Part shown: positions 43,095 to 51,839 of the stretch, in pieces
Layout of the letters: every line of letters begins with the position of its first letter
Numbering within the stretch: position 1 is the stretch's first letter
Assembly (NCBI RefSeq): GCF_023516615.1
Contig: NZ_JAMGBF010000074.1
Location: 19,273 to 83,272 of the forward strand
Reading direction: 5' to 3'
Length of the DNA: 64,000 nt
From: Streptomyces panaciradicis
GTDB taxonomy: Bacteria; Actinomycetota; Actinomycetes; Streptomycetales; Streptomycetaceae
Notes under the pieces: model-generated
What the model was told of the DNA's origin: nothing
Database searches by the model: none
The model's input: the letters and a program-made list of their open reading frames with translations, nothing else
Position numbers and translations under genes: made by a program

Positions 43095-43130
43095 GAGGGC
43101 CGCCCGGCCACCCCTGGCCGGGCGGCCCTC
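43095..43130. terminator. Terminator of ROK-GH30 operon
   Basis: A perfect 16-bp stem (GAGGGCCGCCCGGCCA and its complement) with a CCCC loop, 22 bp after the GH30 stop. It separates this operon from the transporter operon. Confidence 0.8.
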
Positions 43131-43160
43131 ACTTATCTCAACTCCCATGGAAAGTGCTTG

Positions 43161-43178
43161 CGTTCGGCATGCCGAACG
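43161..43178. promoter_or_regulatory. 18-bp palindrome upstream of sugar transporter operon
   Basis: CGTTCGGCATGCCGAACG is a perfect palindrome 142 bp before the binding-protein start and upstream of the shared element. It is a candidate operator for a second regulator. No second copy is seen in the window. Confidence 0.5.
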
Positions 43179-43206
43179 GCAGACAACATTTCGCGCAGAC
43201 TTCGTC

Positions 43207-43243
43207 CAACCCCTTGCCTAAGCCCTGATCGAAAGCTTAGCGT
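43207..43243 (+). promoter_or_regulatory. Transporter operon promoter with shared 29-bp element
   Basis: The second copy of the element found before the ROK gene lies at 43207-43235 (CAACCCC...AAGCCC...TCGAAAG). A -35 TTGCCT (43214-43219), 18-bp spacer and -10 TAGCGT (43238-43243) overlap it, so a bound repressor would block RNA polymerase. Confidence 0.6.
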
Positions 43244-43319
43244 CCGGCCCTGCAATCAGTTCGAGCCACCGGGCGCTGAGCCGCAGAGCCGCAGCCGCAC
43301 TCGAGACAAGGACGTCAGC

Positions 43320-44585
43320 ATGTCGGCATTGAGCAACGACAACTTCTCCCGCAGGTCCCTCTTCCGGGCCGCCGCGGGCATGGCCGCCGCCGGCACCCTC
43401 GCCGCGTGCGGCAGCAACAACGGGCGGGGCGGGAGCGGCGGGTCCGGCACCCAGCTCGTGCAGTACTTCCACGCCTACGGCGAGGCGGGCACCGAGCAGG
43501 CCATCAAGCGGTACGCGGCGGCGTACAAGAAGGCCGGCGTCAGCACCAACTGGATCACGGGCAACAACTTCGAGGCGAAGCTCTTCTCCGCGCTGCTCAC
43601 CAAGCAGGCCCCGGACGTCTTCGAGTTCCACCCGCAGCTGCAGATGGTCAAGAGCGGCCAGGTCGCCGACCTCAGCGACCTCATCGATCCGGTCAAGGAC
43701 GACTTCAACCCGAACGACATCAAGTCGCACACGGTCGACGGCAAGATCTACGGCATCCGGATGATCGACGACCCGCAGTTCTTCTACTACCGCAAGTCGA
43801 TGCTGGAGAAGGCCAAGGTCGACGTCCCGACCACGCTCGACGAGCTGCTGGACGCGGCGGCCAAGCTCACCACCGACAAGGTCAAGGGCGTCTTCCTCGG
43901 CAACGACTTCACGGCGATCCAGAACAACCTGATCTTCTCGGCCGGCGCGGAGACCCTCGACGCGAACAACAAGATCGGGTATCACACGGACGGCGTCGTC
44001 GAGGGCCTGAAGAAGCTGCGCACGCTGTTCACCAGCGGCCACGTGCTGCTGGACGCCCCCACCGACTTCTGGGACCCCTCGGCCCTCAACCAGGGTCTGT
44101 GCGCGATCCAGTGGGGCGGCATGTGGTCGATGCCGGCCATGCAGAAGGCCCTCGGCGACGACCTGGGCATCTTCCCGTTCCCGAAGATCGGCAGCTCCGG
44201 CAAGCTGTCGGTCTACAACGGCGGCTGGTCGATCTTCGTGAACGCCAAGAGCAAGAACGTCGACGCCGCCAAGGAATACGTCAAGTGGCTGTGGATCGAC
44301 CAGAAGAAGTACCAGGAGGACTGGGCGCTCTCCTACGGCTTCCACATCCCGCCGCGCACCTCGATAGCCAACTCGGCCACCAAGCTCAAGTCGGGTCTGC
44401 CCGCCGAGGCGGTCAAGCTCTTCACCGACTACGGCCACTTCGACAACATCGGCTTCGACCAGGTGATGATCACCGCGTTCAACGACGTGATCGCGTCCTC
44501 CGTGCGCAAGAACGGCAACCCGGAGGCGGCGCTCGACGCCTGCGACAAGAAGGTAAACGTCGAGCTCAAGAAGCTGTTCGGATAG
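43320..44585 (+). CDS. Carbohydrate ABC transporter, Tat-type substrate-binding lipoprotein
   Basis: A 421-residue family 1 extracellular solute-binding protein. The leader has a twin-arginine motif (SRRSLFRAAAG) and a lipobox ending GTLAACGS, so it should be exported folded and then lipidated. The mature part has the usual binding-protein blocks (TKQAPDVFEFHPQLQMV, KIYGIRMIDDPQFFYYRKSM, GLCAIQWGGMWSMP). ATG 43320 has AAGGA nine bases upstream; the longer frame to 43158 would run through the promoter. It heads the four-gene operon with two permeases and a GH2 enzyme, and probably binds galacto-oligosaccharides made outside the cell by the GH30 enzyme. Confidence 0.93.
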   Translation: MSALSNDNFSRRSLFRAAAGMAAAGTLAACGSNNGRGGSGGSGTQLVQYFHAYGEAGTEQAIKRYAAAYKKAGVSTNWITGNNFEAKLFSALLTKQAPDVFEFHPQLQMVKSGQVADLSDLIDPVKDDFNPNDIKSHTVDGKIYGIRMIDDPQFFYYRKSMLEKAKVDVPTTLDELLDAAAKLTTDKVKGVFLGNDFTAIQNNLIFSAGAETLDANNKIGYHTDGVVEGLKKLRTLFTSGHVLLDAPTDFWDPSALNQGLCAIQWGGMWSMPAMQKALGDDLGIFPFPKIGSSGKLSVYNGGWSIFVNAKSKNVDAAKEYVKWLWIDQKKYQEDWALSYGFHIPPRTSIANSATKLKSGLPAEAVKLFTDYGHFDNIGFDQVMITAFNDVIASSVRKNGNPEAALDACDKKVNVELKKLFG

Positions 44586-44605
44586 GCCGCCGGGAAGACC
44601 ACGAC

Positions 44606-45574
44606 ATGTCGACCACGACCACACGCGGGGTCGCCCAGCCCGCCCCGGCCAAGGCCTCCCAGGCCCGGCCGCGGCGGGGCCTGCGGGGCAACCCGACGCT
44701 CAACTTCTGGCTCTTCACCGGGCCCTTCCTCATCGGCCTGGTGATCTTCGTCTTCGTGCCGATCGTCTGGAGCATCTGGCTCAGCTTCTTCGACGCCCGG
44801 TACACGGTCACACCGAGCAACTTCATCGGCCTCGACAACTACAAGCAGATCCTGACCAACAGCAACTTCCCCGACTCGTTGCTGACGTTCAGCGTGTTCG
44901 CCGCCTTCATCGTGCCGACGACCTGGGCCCTGTCGCTGGGGCTGGCACTGCTGGTGAACCAGCTGCGATTCATGCGGGCCTTCTTCCGCTCGGTGTTCTT
45001 CCTGCCGACCGCCGTGTCCTACGTCGCCGCCGCGCTGATCTGGAAGATGTCCATCTTCAGCGGCGTCCGCTTCGGTCTGATGAACACCGTCCTCGGCTGG
45101 TTCGGCGTCGACAACATCGCCTATCTGGCGGACCCGACCCCGCCCTGGTACTGGCTGGTCATCGTGACCCTGCGCCTGTGGATCCAGTCCGGGTTCTACA
45201 TGATCCTCTTCCTCGCGGCGCTGCAGAACATCCCGGCCGAGCTGTACGAGGCCGCCGCAATCGACGGCGCCAAGAAGGGCTGGCAGACCTTCCGGTACAT
45301 CACCCTGCCGCAGCTGCGGGCCACCTCGACGGCGGTGATCCTGCTGCTGCTCATCGCCGCGTACCAGGCGTTCGACGAGTTCTTCAACATCATCGGCACC
45401 AAGGCGACCTGGGCGCAGACACCGCTCATGGAGCTCTACAAGGCAGCCCTCGGGACCAACCAGGACTACGGCGCCGGCAGCGCGGGCGCGGTCATCCTGT
45501 CGTTGCTCATCTGCCTCGTCACCCTGGTCCAGGGCAAGTTCATGGGCTTCGGAAGGGGGGATGAGTCCAAGTGA
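44606..45574 (+). CDS. Carbohydrate ABC transporter permease 1 (MalF-type)
   Basis: A 322-residue inner-membrane protein of the MalF/UgpA type with six main helices. The first is LNFWLFTGPFLIGLVIFVFV. The EAA loop that contacts the ATPase is AELYEAAAIDGAKKGWQTF. The N-terminus is a short Thr/Ala/Arg-rich cytosolic tail. It starts 20 bp after the binding-protein stop and ends in a GTGA overlap with the next permease. No ATPase gene is present in the operon. In Streptomyces, sugar importers of this class commonly share the single ATPase MsiK, encoded elsewhere. Confidence 0.93.
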   Translation: MSTTTTRGVAQPAPAKASQARPRRGLRGNPTLNFWLFTGPFLIGLVIFVFVPIVWSIWLSFFDARYTVTPSNFIGLDNYKQILTNSNFPDSLLTFSVFAAFIVPTTWALSLGLALLVNQLRFMRAFFRSVFFLPTAVSYVAAALIWKMSIFSGVRFGLMNTVLGWFGVDNIAYLADPTPPWYWLVIVTLRLWIQSGFYMILFLAALQNIPAELYEAAAIDGAKKGWQTFRYITLPQLRATSTAVILLLLIAAYQAFDEFFNIIGTKATWAQTPLMELYKAALGTNQDYGAGSAGAVILSLLICLVTLVQGKFMGFGRGDESK

Positions 45575-46440
45575 CCACCACCGCACCTCATCAGGTCGGC
45601 AAGCAGCACAAGAAGGCCCGGGGAATCCTCGGCAACACGGGACTGTACGTCTCCGTCGGCGTCGCAGCCCTGCTCTTCCTGGTCCCGTTCTACCTGATCG
45701 TCCGCAACGCCCTCTCCACGGACCCGGAGATCACGGGCGAGAACTGGAAGCTGCTGCCTTCGTTCCAGTGGGCCAACGTCTCCGAGCTGTTCGACGACCC
45801 GACGGTCGAGTTCGGCCGCTCCATGGTGAACTCCCTGGTCGTCGCCGTCCTGACCACGCTCGGCACCCTTCTGGTCTGCTCCCTGGCCGGCTACGGCCTG
45901 GCCCGCATCCCGTACAAGCACGCCAACAAGGTCTTCTACGCGGTCCTCGCGACCCTCATGGTCCCCACGGCCGTCACCTTCGTGCCCAGCTTCGTGCTGG
46001 TCTCGTCCCTCGGCTGGGTGGACACCTACCGCGGCCTCATCATCCCGGGGCTGTTCAGTGGTTTCACCTGCTTCCTTTTCCGGCAGTACTTCCTGGGATT
46101 CCCCAAGGAGCTGGAGGAGGCGGCACGCGTGGACGGGCTCGGTTACTGGGGTGCGTACTGGCGGATCGTCGTACCCAACTCGCTGAACTTCTTCGCGGCG
46201 ATCGCCACGATCACCTTCATCAGCGCCTGGAACTCCTTCCTGTGGCCCCTGGTCATCGGACAGGACCCGAGTTCCTGGACCGTCCAGATCGCCCTGTCCT
46301 CCTTCATGACGAACCAGACGGTCAACTTCCACCTGATCTTCATGGCCACCGCCATCTCCATCCTGCCCCTGATCTTCGTGTTCCTCTTCCTCCAGCGCTG
46401 GCTGGTGCAGGGGATCGCGCAGACCGGTATCAAGGGCTGA
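45571..46440 (+). CDS. Carbohydrate ABC transporter permease 2 (MalG-type)
   Basis: A 289-residue MalG/UgpE-type permease with six helices (VSVGVAALLFLVPFYLIV first) and the EAA loop KELEEAARVDGLGYWGAYW. GTG 45571 overlaps the stop of permease 1 by four bases, so translation is coupled. It forms the heterodimeric channel with permease 1. The GH2 gene follows 27 bp later. Confidence 0.93.
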   Translation: MTTTAPHQVGKQHKKARGILGNTGLYVSVGVAALLFLVPFYLIVRNALSTDPEITGENWKLLPSFQWANVSELFDDPTVEFGRSMVNSLVVAVLTTLGTLLVCSLAGYGLARIPYKHANKVFYAVLATLMVPTAVTFVPSFVLVSSLGWVDTYRGLIIPGLFSGFTCFLFRQYFLGFPKELEEAARVDGLGYWGAYWRIVVPNSLNFFAAIATITFISAWNSFLWPLVIGQDPSSWTVQIALSSFMTNQTVNFHLIFMATAISILPLIFVFLFLQRWLVQGIAQTGIKG

Positions 46441-46467
46441 CGCCCTCCACTCACGACCTGGAGACCG

Positions 46468-49332
46468 ATGTCTTTCCGTACCACCCCTGCCTTCGACTAC
46501 GTCGAGGACGTCTCGCCCGGCAGCGGAGCCCTTCCGCCCCGTGCCTGGTACGCGTCCTCCGACGCGGCGTCACTCTCGCTCAACGGCAGCTGGCGGCTGC
46601 GCGTGTCGCCGACCGCCGACGCCGAGGACGACTCGTTCGCCGAGCCCGGCTTCGACGCCGGGGACTGGGGCGAGGTCACGGTCCCGGGTCACTGGGTGCT
46701 CCAGGGCGACGGTGCCTTCGGCCTGCCGATCTACACCAACCACCTCTACCCCTTCCCGGTCGACCCGCCGCACGTCCCGACGGAGAACCCGACCGGCGAC
46801 CACCTGCGCGTCTTCGACCTGCCCACGGACTGGCCGGCCGAGGGCGGGGCGGTGCTCCGCTTCGACGGCGTGGAGTCCTGCGCCCGCGTCTGGCTGAACG
46901 GCACGGACATCGGCGAGTTCAAGGGCTCCCGGCTGCCGCACGAGTTCGCCGTCGGGCACCTGCTCAAGCCGAGCGGCAACGTGCTCGCCGTCCGCGTCCA
47001 CCAGTGGTCGGCCGGCTCCTACCTGGAGGACCAGGACCAGTGGTGGCTGCCCGGCATCTTCCGTGACGTGACGCTGCTGCACCGCCCGGCGGGCAGCGCG
47101 CTCGACTTCTTCGTGCACGCCTCCTACGACCACGCCATGGGCGAGGGCACCCTGCGCGTCGACTCCGACGTCGACGGGCGGGTGCTCGTGCCCGCCCTGG
47201 ACATCGATGTCGAGACGGGCACCACGGTCACGGTCCCGGTCCAGCCGTGGTCGGCCGAGGTGCCGAAGCTGTACGACGGCGAGCTGGTCACCGAGGGCGA
47301 ACGGGTCCCGCTGCGCATCGGGTTCCGTACCGTGGAGCTGGCCGACGGTCTGATCAAGGTCAACGGCCGGCCGGTGCTCTTCAAGGGCGTCAACCGCCAC
47401 GAGTGGCACCCCGAGAAGGGCCGCGCCCTGGACCTGGAGACGATGCGCGAGGACGTGCTGCTGATGAAGCGGCACAACCTCAACGCCGTGCGCACCTCCC
47501 ACTACCCGCCGCATCCCGCCTTCCTCGACCTGTGCGACGAGTTGGGCCTGTGGGTCATCGACGAGTGCGACCTGGAGACCCACGGCTTCACCGAGCAGGC
47601 CTGGCGGGACAACCCCGTCGACGACGACCGCTGGACCCCGGCCCTCCTCGACCGCGCCGAGCGCATGGTCGAGCGGGACAAGAACCATCCGTCGGTGGTC
47701 ATCTGGTCGCTGGGCAACGAGGCCGGCACCGGGCGGGGCCTGACCGCGATGGCCGAGTGGATCCACGGCCGGGACTCCTCCCGCCTCGTGCACTACGAGG
47801 GCGACTGGAACTGCCGTGACACGGACGTCTATTCGCGGATGTACGCCTCGCACGCCGAGGTCGAGGCCATCGGCCGGGACCTGGACGGCGGCACGCACAA
47901 GCGTCGCCAACTCCCCTTCATCCTCTGCGAGTACGGGCACGCCATGGGCAACGGCCCCGGCGGCATCGCCGACTACCAGCGGCTGTTCGAGTCCTACGAC
48001 CGCCTCCAGGGCGGCTTCATCTGGGAGTGGATCGACCACGGCGTCAAGCACGCCGAGCTGGGCTACGCCTACGGCGGCGACTTCGGCGAGGAGCTGCACG
48101 ACGGCAACTTCGTGTGCGACGGCCTGATCTTCCCGGACCGGCGTCCCTCCCCCGGCCTGCTGGAGTTCAAGAAGGTCATCGAGCCCGTCTCCCTCGAGCC
48201 GTCCGACGGCACCGTGCGGGTGACGAACAAGCAGGACTTCGCCGACCTTTCGGCTTTCGCCTTCGAGTGGTCGTACCAAGTGGACGGCGAGACGGTCGAG
48301 TCGGGCGCCCTGGCCGTGCCCGCGCTCGGCCCGGGCGAGTCGGCGGAGGTGAAGCTGCCCGAACCGCCGCACGGGCACACGGGCGCCGAGACCCTGTGGA
48401 CGGTGCGGGCGTCGCTGGCGGCCGACACCTCCTGGGCGCCGCAGGGTCACGAGGTGGCCTGGGGCCAGGTGGCCGTGGCGGCGCGGCCGTTGCCGGTGGT
48501 GTCCGCGAGCGCGGAACCGGTGGCCGACGACGGTGTGATCACGCTCGGTCCGGCCGCGTTCGACGCCCGCAGCGGGGCGCTGCGGTCCCTCGGCGGTGTC
48601 GCGGTCAGCGGACTGCGGCTGGACGTGTGGCGGGCGACGACCGACAACGACGAGGGCGCGGAGTGGCAGTCCGACACCCGGTACGCGCAGCTGTGGCGCA
48701 AGTTCGGCCTGCACCGCATGCGGCACCGGCTGGACTCCGTCGAGCTCGACGGTGACGCGCTGACCGTGCGTACCCGGGTGGCGCCCGCCGCGTGGGAGTT
48801 CGGCCTGGCGACGGTGTACCGGTGGACCTCGGACGGCGACCGTCTGAAGCTGACGGTGTCCGTGGGCCCGGAGGGCGAGTGGCCGGTGCCGCTGCCCCGG
48901 CTGGGCGTCCGCTTCGGGCTTCAAAGCGCCGACGCGGTGACGTGGTACGGCGGCGGCCCCGGCGAGGGCTACCCCGACACCAAGTCGGCCTCGCGAGTGG
49001 CGCGTTGGGAGTCGACCGTGGACGGCATGCAGACGCCGTACCTGCGTCCGCAGGAGAACGGGGCGCGTGCCGACGTGCGCTGGGCGGAGATCGGCGGGCT
49101 GCGCGTGGAGGGCGACCCGGAGTTCTTCCTCACCGCCCGGCGCTGGACGACCGAGCAGCTGGACGCGGCCACCCACCTCACCGACCTGACACCCGGTGAG
49201 ACGGTGTGGGTCAATCTCGACCACGGCCTGCACGGCATCGGCACCGGGTCCTGCGGGCCCGGCGTGCTGCCCGCGTACTGGCTACGGGCCGAGCCGGCCG
49301 AGTTCTCCTTCGTGTTCTCGGCCACCGGGTGA
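46468..49332 (+). CDS. Cytoplasmic GH2 beta-galactosidase (LacZ type)
   Basis: A 954-residue enzyme without a signal peptide. LacZ-like domains appear in order: sugar-binding jelly roll (about 30-215), immunoglobulin-like domain (about 220-290), TIM barrel (about 290-580; KGVNRHEWHPEKGRALDLET), a second immunoglobulin-like domain and the C-terminal small-chain domain (TTDNDEGAEWQSDTRY, WYGGGPGEGYPDT). The acid/base is Glu418 (SLGNEAGTG) and the nucleophile is Glu488 (CEYGHAMGNGPGG). It would cleave imported galactosides to galactose. It is the last gene of the operon and is followed by a 14-bp stem terminator. Confidence 0.93.
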   Translation: MSFRTTPAFDYVEDVSPGSGALPPRAWYASSDAASLSLNGSWRLRVSPTADAEDDSFAEPGFDAGDWGEVTVPGHWVLQGDGAFGLPIYTNHLYPFPVDPPHVPTENPTGDHLRVFDLPTDWPAEGGAVLRFDGVESCARVWLNGTDIGEFKGSRLPHEFAVGHLLKPSGNVLAVRVHQWSAGSYLEDQDQWWLPGIFRDVTLLHRPAGSALDFFVHASYDHAMGEGTLRVDSDVDGRVLVPALDIDVETGTTVTVPVQPWSAEVPKLYDGELVTEGERVPLRIGFRTVELADGLIKVNGRPVLFKGVNRHEWHPEKGRALDLETMREDVLLMKRHNLNAVRTSHYPPHPAFLDLCDELGLWVIDECDLETHGFTEQAWRDNPVDDDRWTPALLDRAERMVERDKNHPSVVIWSLGNEAGTGRGLTAMAEWIHGRDSSRLVHYEGDWNCRDTDVYSRMYASHAEVEAIGRDLDGGTHKRRQLPFILCEYGHAMGNGPGGIADYQRLFESYDRLQGGFIWEWIDHGVKHAELGYAYGGDFGEELHDGNFVCDGLIFPDRRPSPGLLEFKKVIEPVSLEPSDGTVRVTNKQDFADLSAFAFEWSYQVDGETVESGALAVPALGPGESAEVKLPEPPHGHTGAETLWTVRASLAADTSWAPQGHEVAWGQVAVAARPLPVVSASAEPVADDGVITLGPAAFDARSGALRSLGGVAVSGLRLDVWRATTDNDEGAEWQSDTRYAQLWRKFGLHRMRHRLDSVELDGDALTVRTRVAPAAWEFGLATVYRWTSDGDRLKLTVSVGPEGEWPVPLPRLGVRFGLQSADAVTWYGGGPGEGYPDTKSASRVARWESTVDGMQTPYLRPQENGARADVRWAEIGGLRVEGDPEFFLTARRWTTEQLDAATHLTDLTPGETVWVNLDHGLHGIGTGSCGPGVLPAYWLRAEPAEFSFVFSATG

Positions 49333-49358
49333 CACGATCCGCGTGACCCTCGCAGTGT

Positions 49359-49392
49359 GCGGCCGTCCCGTCCTCGCCGACGGGACGGCCGC
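49359..49392. terminator. Terminator of transporter-GH2 operon
   Basis: A perfect 14-bp stem (GCGGCCGTCCCGTC / GACGGGACGGCCGC) with a 6-nt loop, 26 bp after the GH2 stop. Confidence 0.8.
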
Positions 49393-49580
49393 GTCATGCC
49401 GCCGCCGGGAACGAGCAGGTCCTTGGGGAGGACGCCGTCGGCCAGGTCGTCGAGCTACTGCGATCGCAGCAGGCGCAAGTGTCTGCGGACGGCCGACGAC
49501 GACAGGACGCGGGGCTGCGAGCGTGAGGGCGGGCCGTGATCGGCGGCCCGATCGTGGCGTATCCCCCGAAAGGCTCGTCG

Positions 49581-51776
49581 ATGTCCCCTCTCGCCCGCTG
49601 GTGCCACCGGCACCGGCTCGCCGTCGTCCTGGTCTGGGTGGGCCTGCTGCTCGCCCTCGGGGCCGGGGCCGGTGCGGCCGGCAGTGCCTTCGGCAACAGC
49701 CCGACCTCCCAGAACACCGACTCGGCCAGGGCGACGGCCCTGTTGCAGCGGGCCTCCGACAGCGCGGCGGGCAAGAGCGGCCGGGTCGTCTGGCAGGTCG
49801 ACGACGGCAGGGTCACCGATCCGACGGCCGAGAAGGCCATGGCGGGCGCGCTGGACCGTGTCGCCGACGCGCCGGGCGTCGCCTCCGTCACCGGCCCCTT
49901 CACGACCGCGGGCCGGGCGCAGGTCAGCGGGGACGGCCGCACCGCCTACGCCACCGTCGCGTTCGACCGCGAGGTGGCCGACGGGCAGATCGCCCATGTC
50001 GAGGATCTGGCGACCGCCCCGCAGTCGGGGAACCTGCGCATCGCGCTGAACGGGCAGGCGTTCAGCGTCGCCCCCGCGCCGAATCCGGTCGCCGACGCCA
50101 TGGGCGTCGCGCTGGCCTTCGTGGTGCTGCTGTGCGTCTTCCGCGCGGTGTGGGTCGCGGTACTGCCGATCGTGACGGCCGTCGTCGGCGTGGGCACCTC
50201 CGCCCTCGCGGTGATGCTCATCAGCCACGTCATCACCCTCTCCAGCACGACGCTGACCCTCGGCTCGCTGATCGGCCTCGGCGTGGGCATCGACTACGCC
50301 CTGTTCATCGTGAACCGGCACCGGTCCAACCTGAAGGCGGGGATGGGCGTCGGCGAGTCGATCGCCAAGTCGCTGAACACCTCGGGGCGGGCGGTGGTGT
50401 TCGCCGGGCTGACCGTCGTGGTGGCGCTCCTCGGGATGCTCACCCTGAACGTCGGCATCATCAACGGCATGGCCGTCGGCGCGGCCGTCACCGTCGTCCT
50501 GACGGTGCTGGCCGCCATCACCCTGCTGCCGGCGCTGCTCGCCATGATCGGCCTGCGGGTCCTCGGGCGCGCCGAGCGCCGGGCTGTGGCCGCCGGCGCG
50601 GTCGCGCCCGCTGACGGGGCCGGACTGTGGGGGCGGTGGGCCGCGCGGGTCCAGGCCCGGCCCAGGGCTCTCGGCCTGGTCGCCCTGGTCGTGCTGGCGG
50701 CGCTCGCCTTCCCGACGCTGTCGCTGCGGCTCGGCGCCTCCGACGACGGCAACCTGCCCACGACGTCCACGAACCGGCAGGCGTACGACATGATCGCGAA
50801 CGGTTTCGGGCCCGGCTTCAACGGCCCGCTCGTCCTCGCCGTGCAGGCGCCCACCGCCGCCGCCAAGGCCGCCGAGGCGCGGCTCGTCACCGACCTGCGG
50901 CGGGTCGACGGGGTCGCCGATGTCGGCGCGGCCCCCATGGCCGAGGGGCGGGCGGTCGGCGTGATCTCCGTGGTGCCGACGACCTCCCCGCAGTCGGCGG
51001 CCACCTCCGATCTGATCGACCGCCTGCGCGAGGACGTGATCCCGCCGGTGGAGCAGGGCACGTCCCTGAAGGTGTACGTCGGCGGCACCACCGCGAGCAA
51101 CGACGACTTCGCCTCGGTGCTGCTGGCCAAGCTCCCGGTGTTCGTGCTGGTGATCGCCGCGCTCGGGTTCCTGCTGCTGACCGTCGCCTTCCGCAGCCTG
51201 CTCGTCCCGGCCGTGGGCGCCGTACTGAACGTGCTGAGCGTCGGGGTGGCGTTCGGCGCGATCGTCGTCGTCTTCCAGTACGGCTTCGGGTCCTCGCTCC
51301 TCGGGCTGGGCGCCGCCGGGCCGATCGAGTCGTTCGTGCCGATCCTGGTCGTCGGGATCATGTTCGGTCTGTCCATGGACTACCAGGTCTTCCTGGTCAG
51401 CCGGATGCGGGAGGAGTGGGCCCGCACCGGTGACAGCCACCGGGCGGTTCGGGTCGGGCAGGCCGAGACCGGCCGGGTGATCGCCGTCGCCGCCACCATC
51501 ATGTTCTGCGTCTTCGGCTCCTTCGTCTTCGGCGGCATGCGGGTGATCTCGGAGTTCGGCGTCAGTCTCGCCGTGGCCGTCGCCCTCGACGCGCTGCTGA
51601 TCCGGATGGTGGTCGTCCCGGCGCTCATGCACCTGTGCGGACGGGCGAACTGGTGGCTGCCCCGCCGGCTGGACGCGGCCCTGCCGCGGGTGTCCGTGGA
51701 AGGCCCCGCGGACGACGAGCCGGTCCCGGCACATCAGCCGGATCGAAGGCCGCAGCCCGCCGGACTGGCCGACTAG
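49581..51776 (+). CDS. MMPL-family membrane exporter (RND superfamily)
   Basis: A 731-residue transporter with two six-helix halves, each with an extracytoplasmic domain after the first helix. The N-terminal helix is LAVVLVWVGLLLALGAGAGA. The conserved motif GLGVGIDYALFIVNRHRSNL lies in the first half and FGLSMDYQVFLVSRMREEWA in the second; their Asp residues are probably the proton relay. Actinobacterial MMPL proteins export lipids, siderophores or drugs. ATG 49581 has AAAGG upstream; ATG 49536 would add a non-family stretch. It precedes a histidine kinase and response regulator on the same strand and is likely their target. Substrate unknown. Confidence 0.9.
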   Translation: MSPLARWCHRHRLAVVLVWVGLLLALGAGAGAAGSAFGNSPTSQNTDSARATALLQRASDSAAGKSGRVVWQVDDGRVTDPTAEKAMAGALDRVADAPGVASVTGPFTTAGRAQVSGDGRTAYATVAFDREVADGQIAHVEDLATAPQSGNLRIALNGQAFSVAPAPNPVADAMGVALAFVVLLCVFRAVWVAVLPIVTAVVGVGTSALAVMLISHVITLSSTTLTLGSLIGLGVGIDYALFIVNRHRSNLKAGMGVGESIAKSLNTSGRAVVFAGLTVVVALLGMLTLNVGIINGMAVGAAVTVVLTVLAAITLLPALLAMIGLRVLGRAERRAVAAGAVAPADGAGLWGRWAARVQARPRALGLVALVVLAALAFPTLSLRLGASDDGNLPTTSTNRQAYDMIANGFGPGFNGPLVLAVQAPTAAAKAAEARLVTDLRRVDGVADVGAAPMAEGRAVGVISVVPTTSPQSAATSDLIDRLREDVIPPVEQGTSLKVYVGGTTASNDDFASVLLAKLPVFVLVIAALGFLLLTVAFRSLLVPAVGAVLNVLSVGVAFGAIVVVFQYGFGSSLLGLGAAGPIESFVPILVVGIMFGLSMDYQVFLVSRMREEWARTGDSHRAVRVGQAETGRVIAVAATIMFCVFGSFVFGGMRVISEFGVSLAVAVALDALLIRMVVVPALMHLCGRANWWLPRRLDAALPRVSVEGPADDEPVPAHQPDRRPQPAGLAD

Positions 51777-51839
51777 GGCACCCGGCGCCCGGCGGAGCGG
51801 GCCGGCTTCCGGCTGGTCCGCGCTCCTTACAGTGAGGGA

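Noticed and set aside
49393..49535. Possible gene remnant on the minus strand after the GH2 terminator (LDDLADGVLPKDLLVPGGG)
   Set aside because: The stretch is short, has an in-frame stop, and resembles no family I can name.
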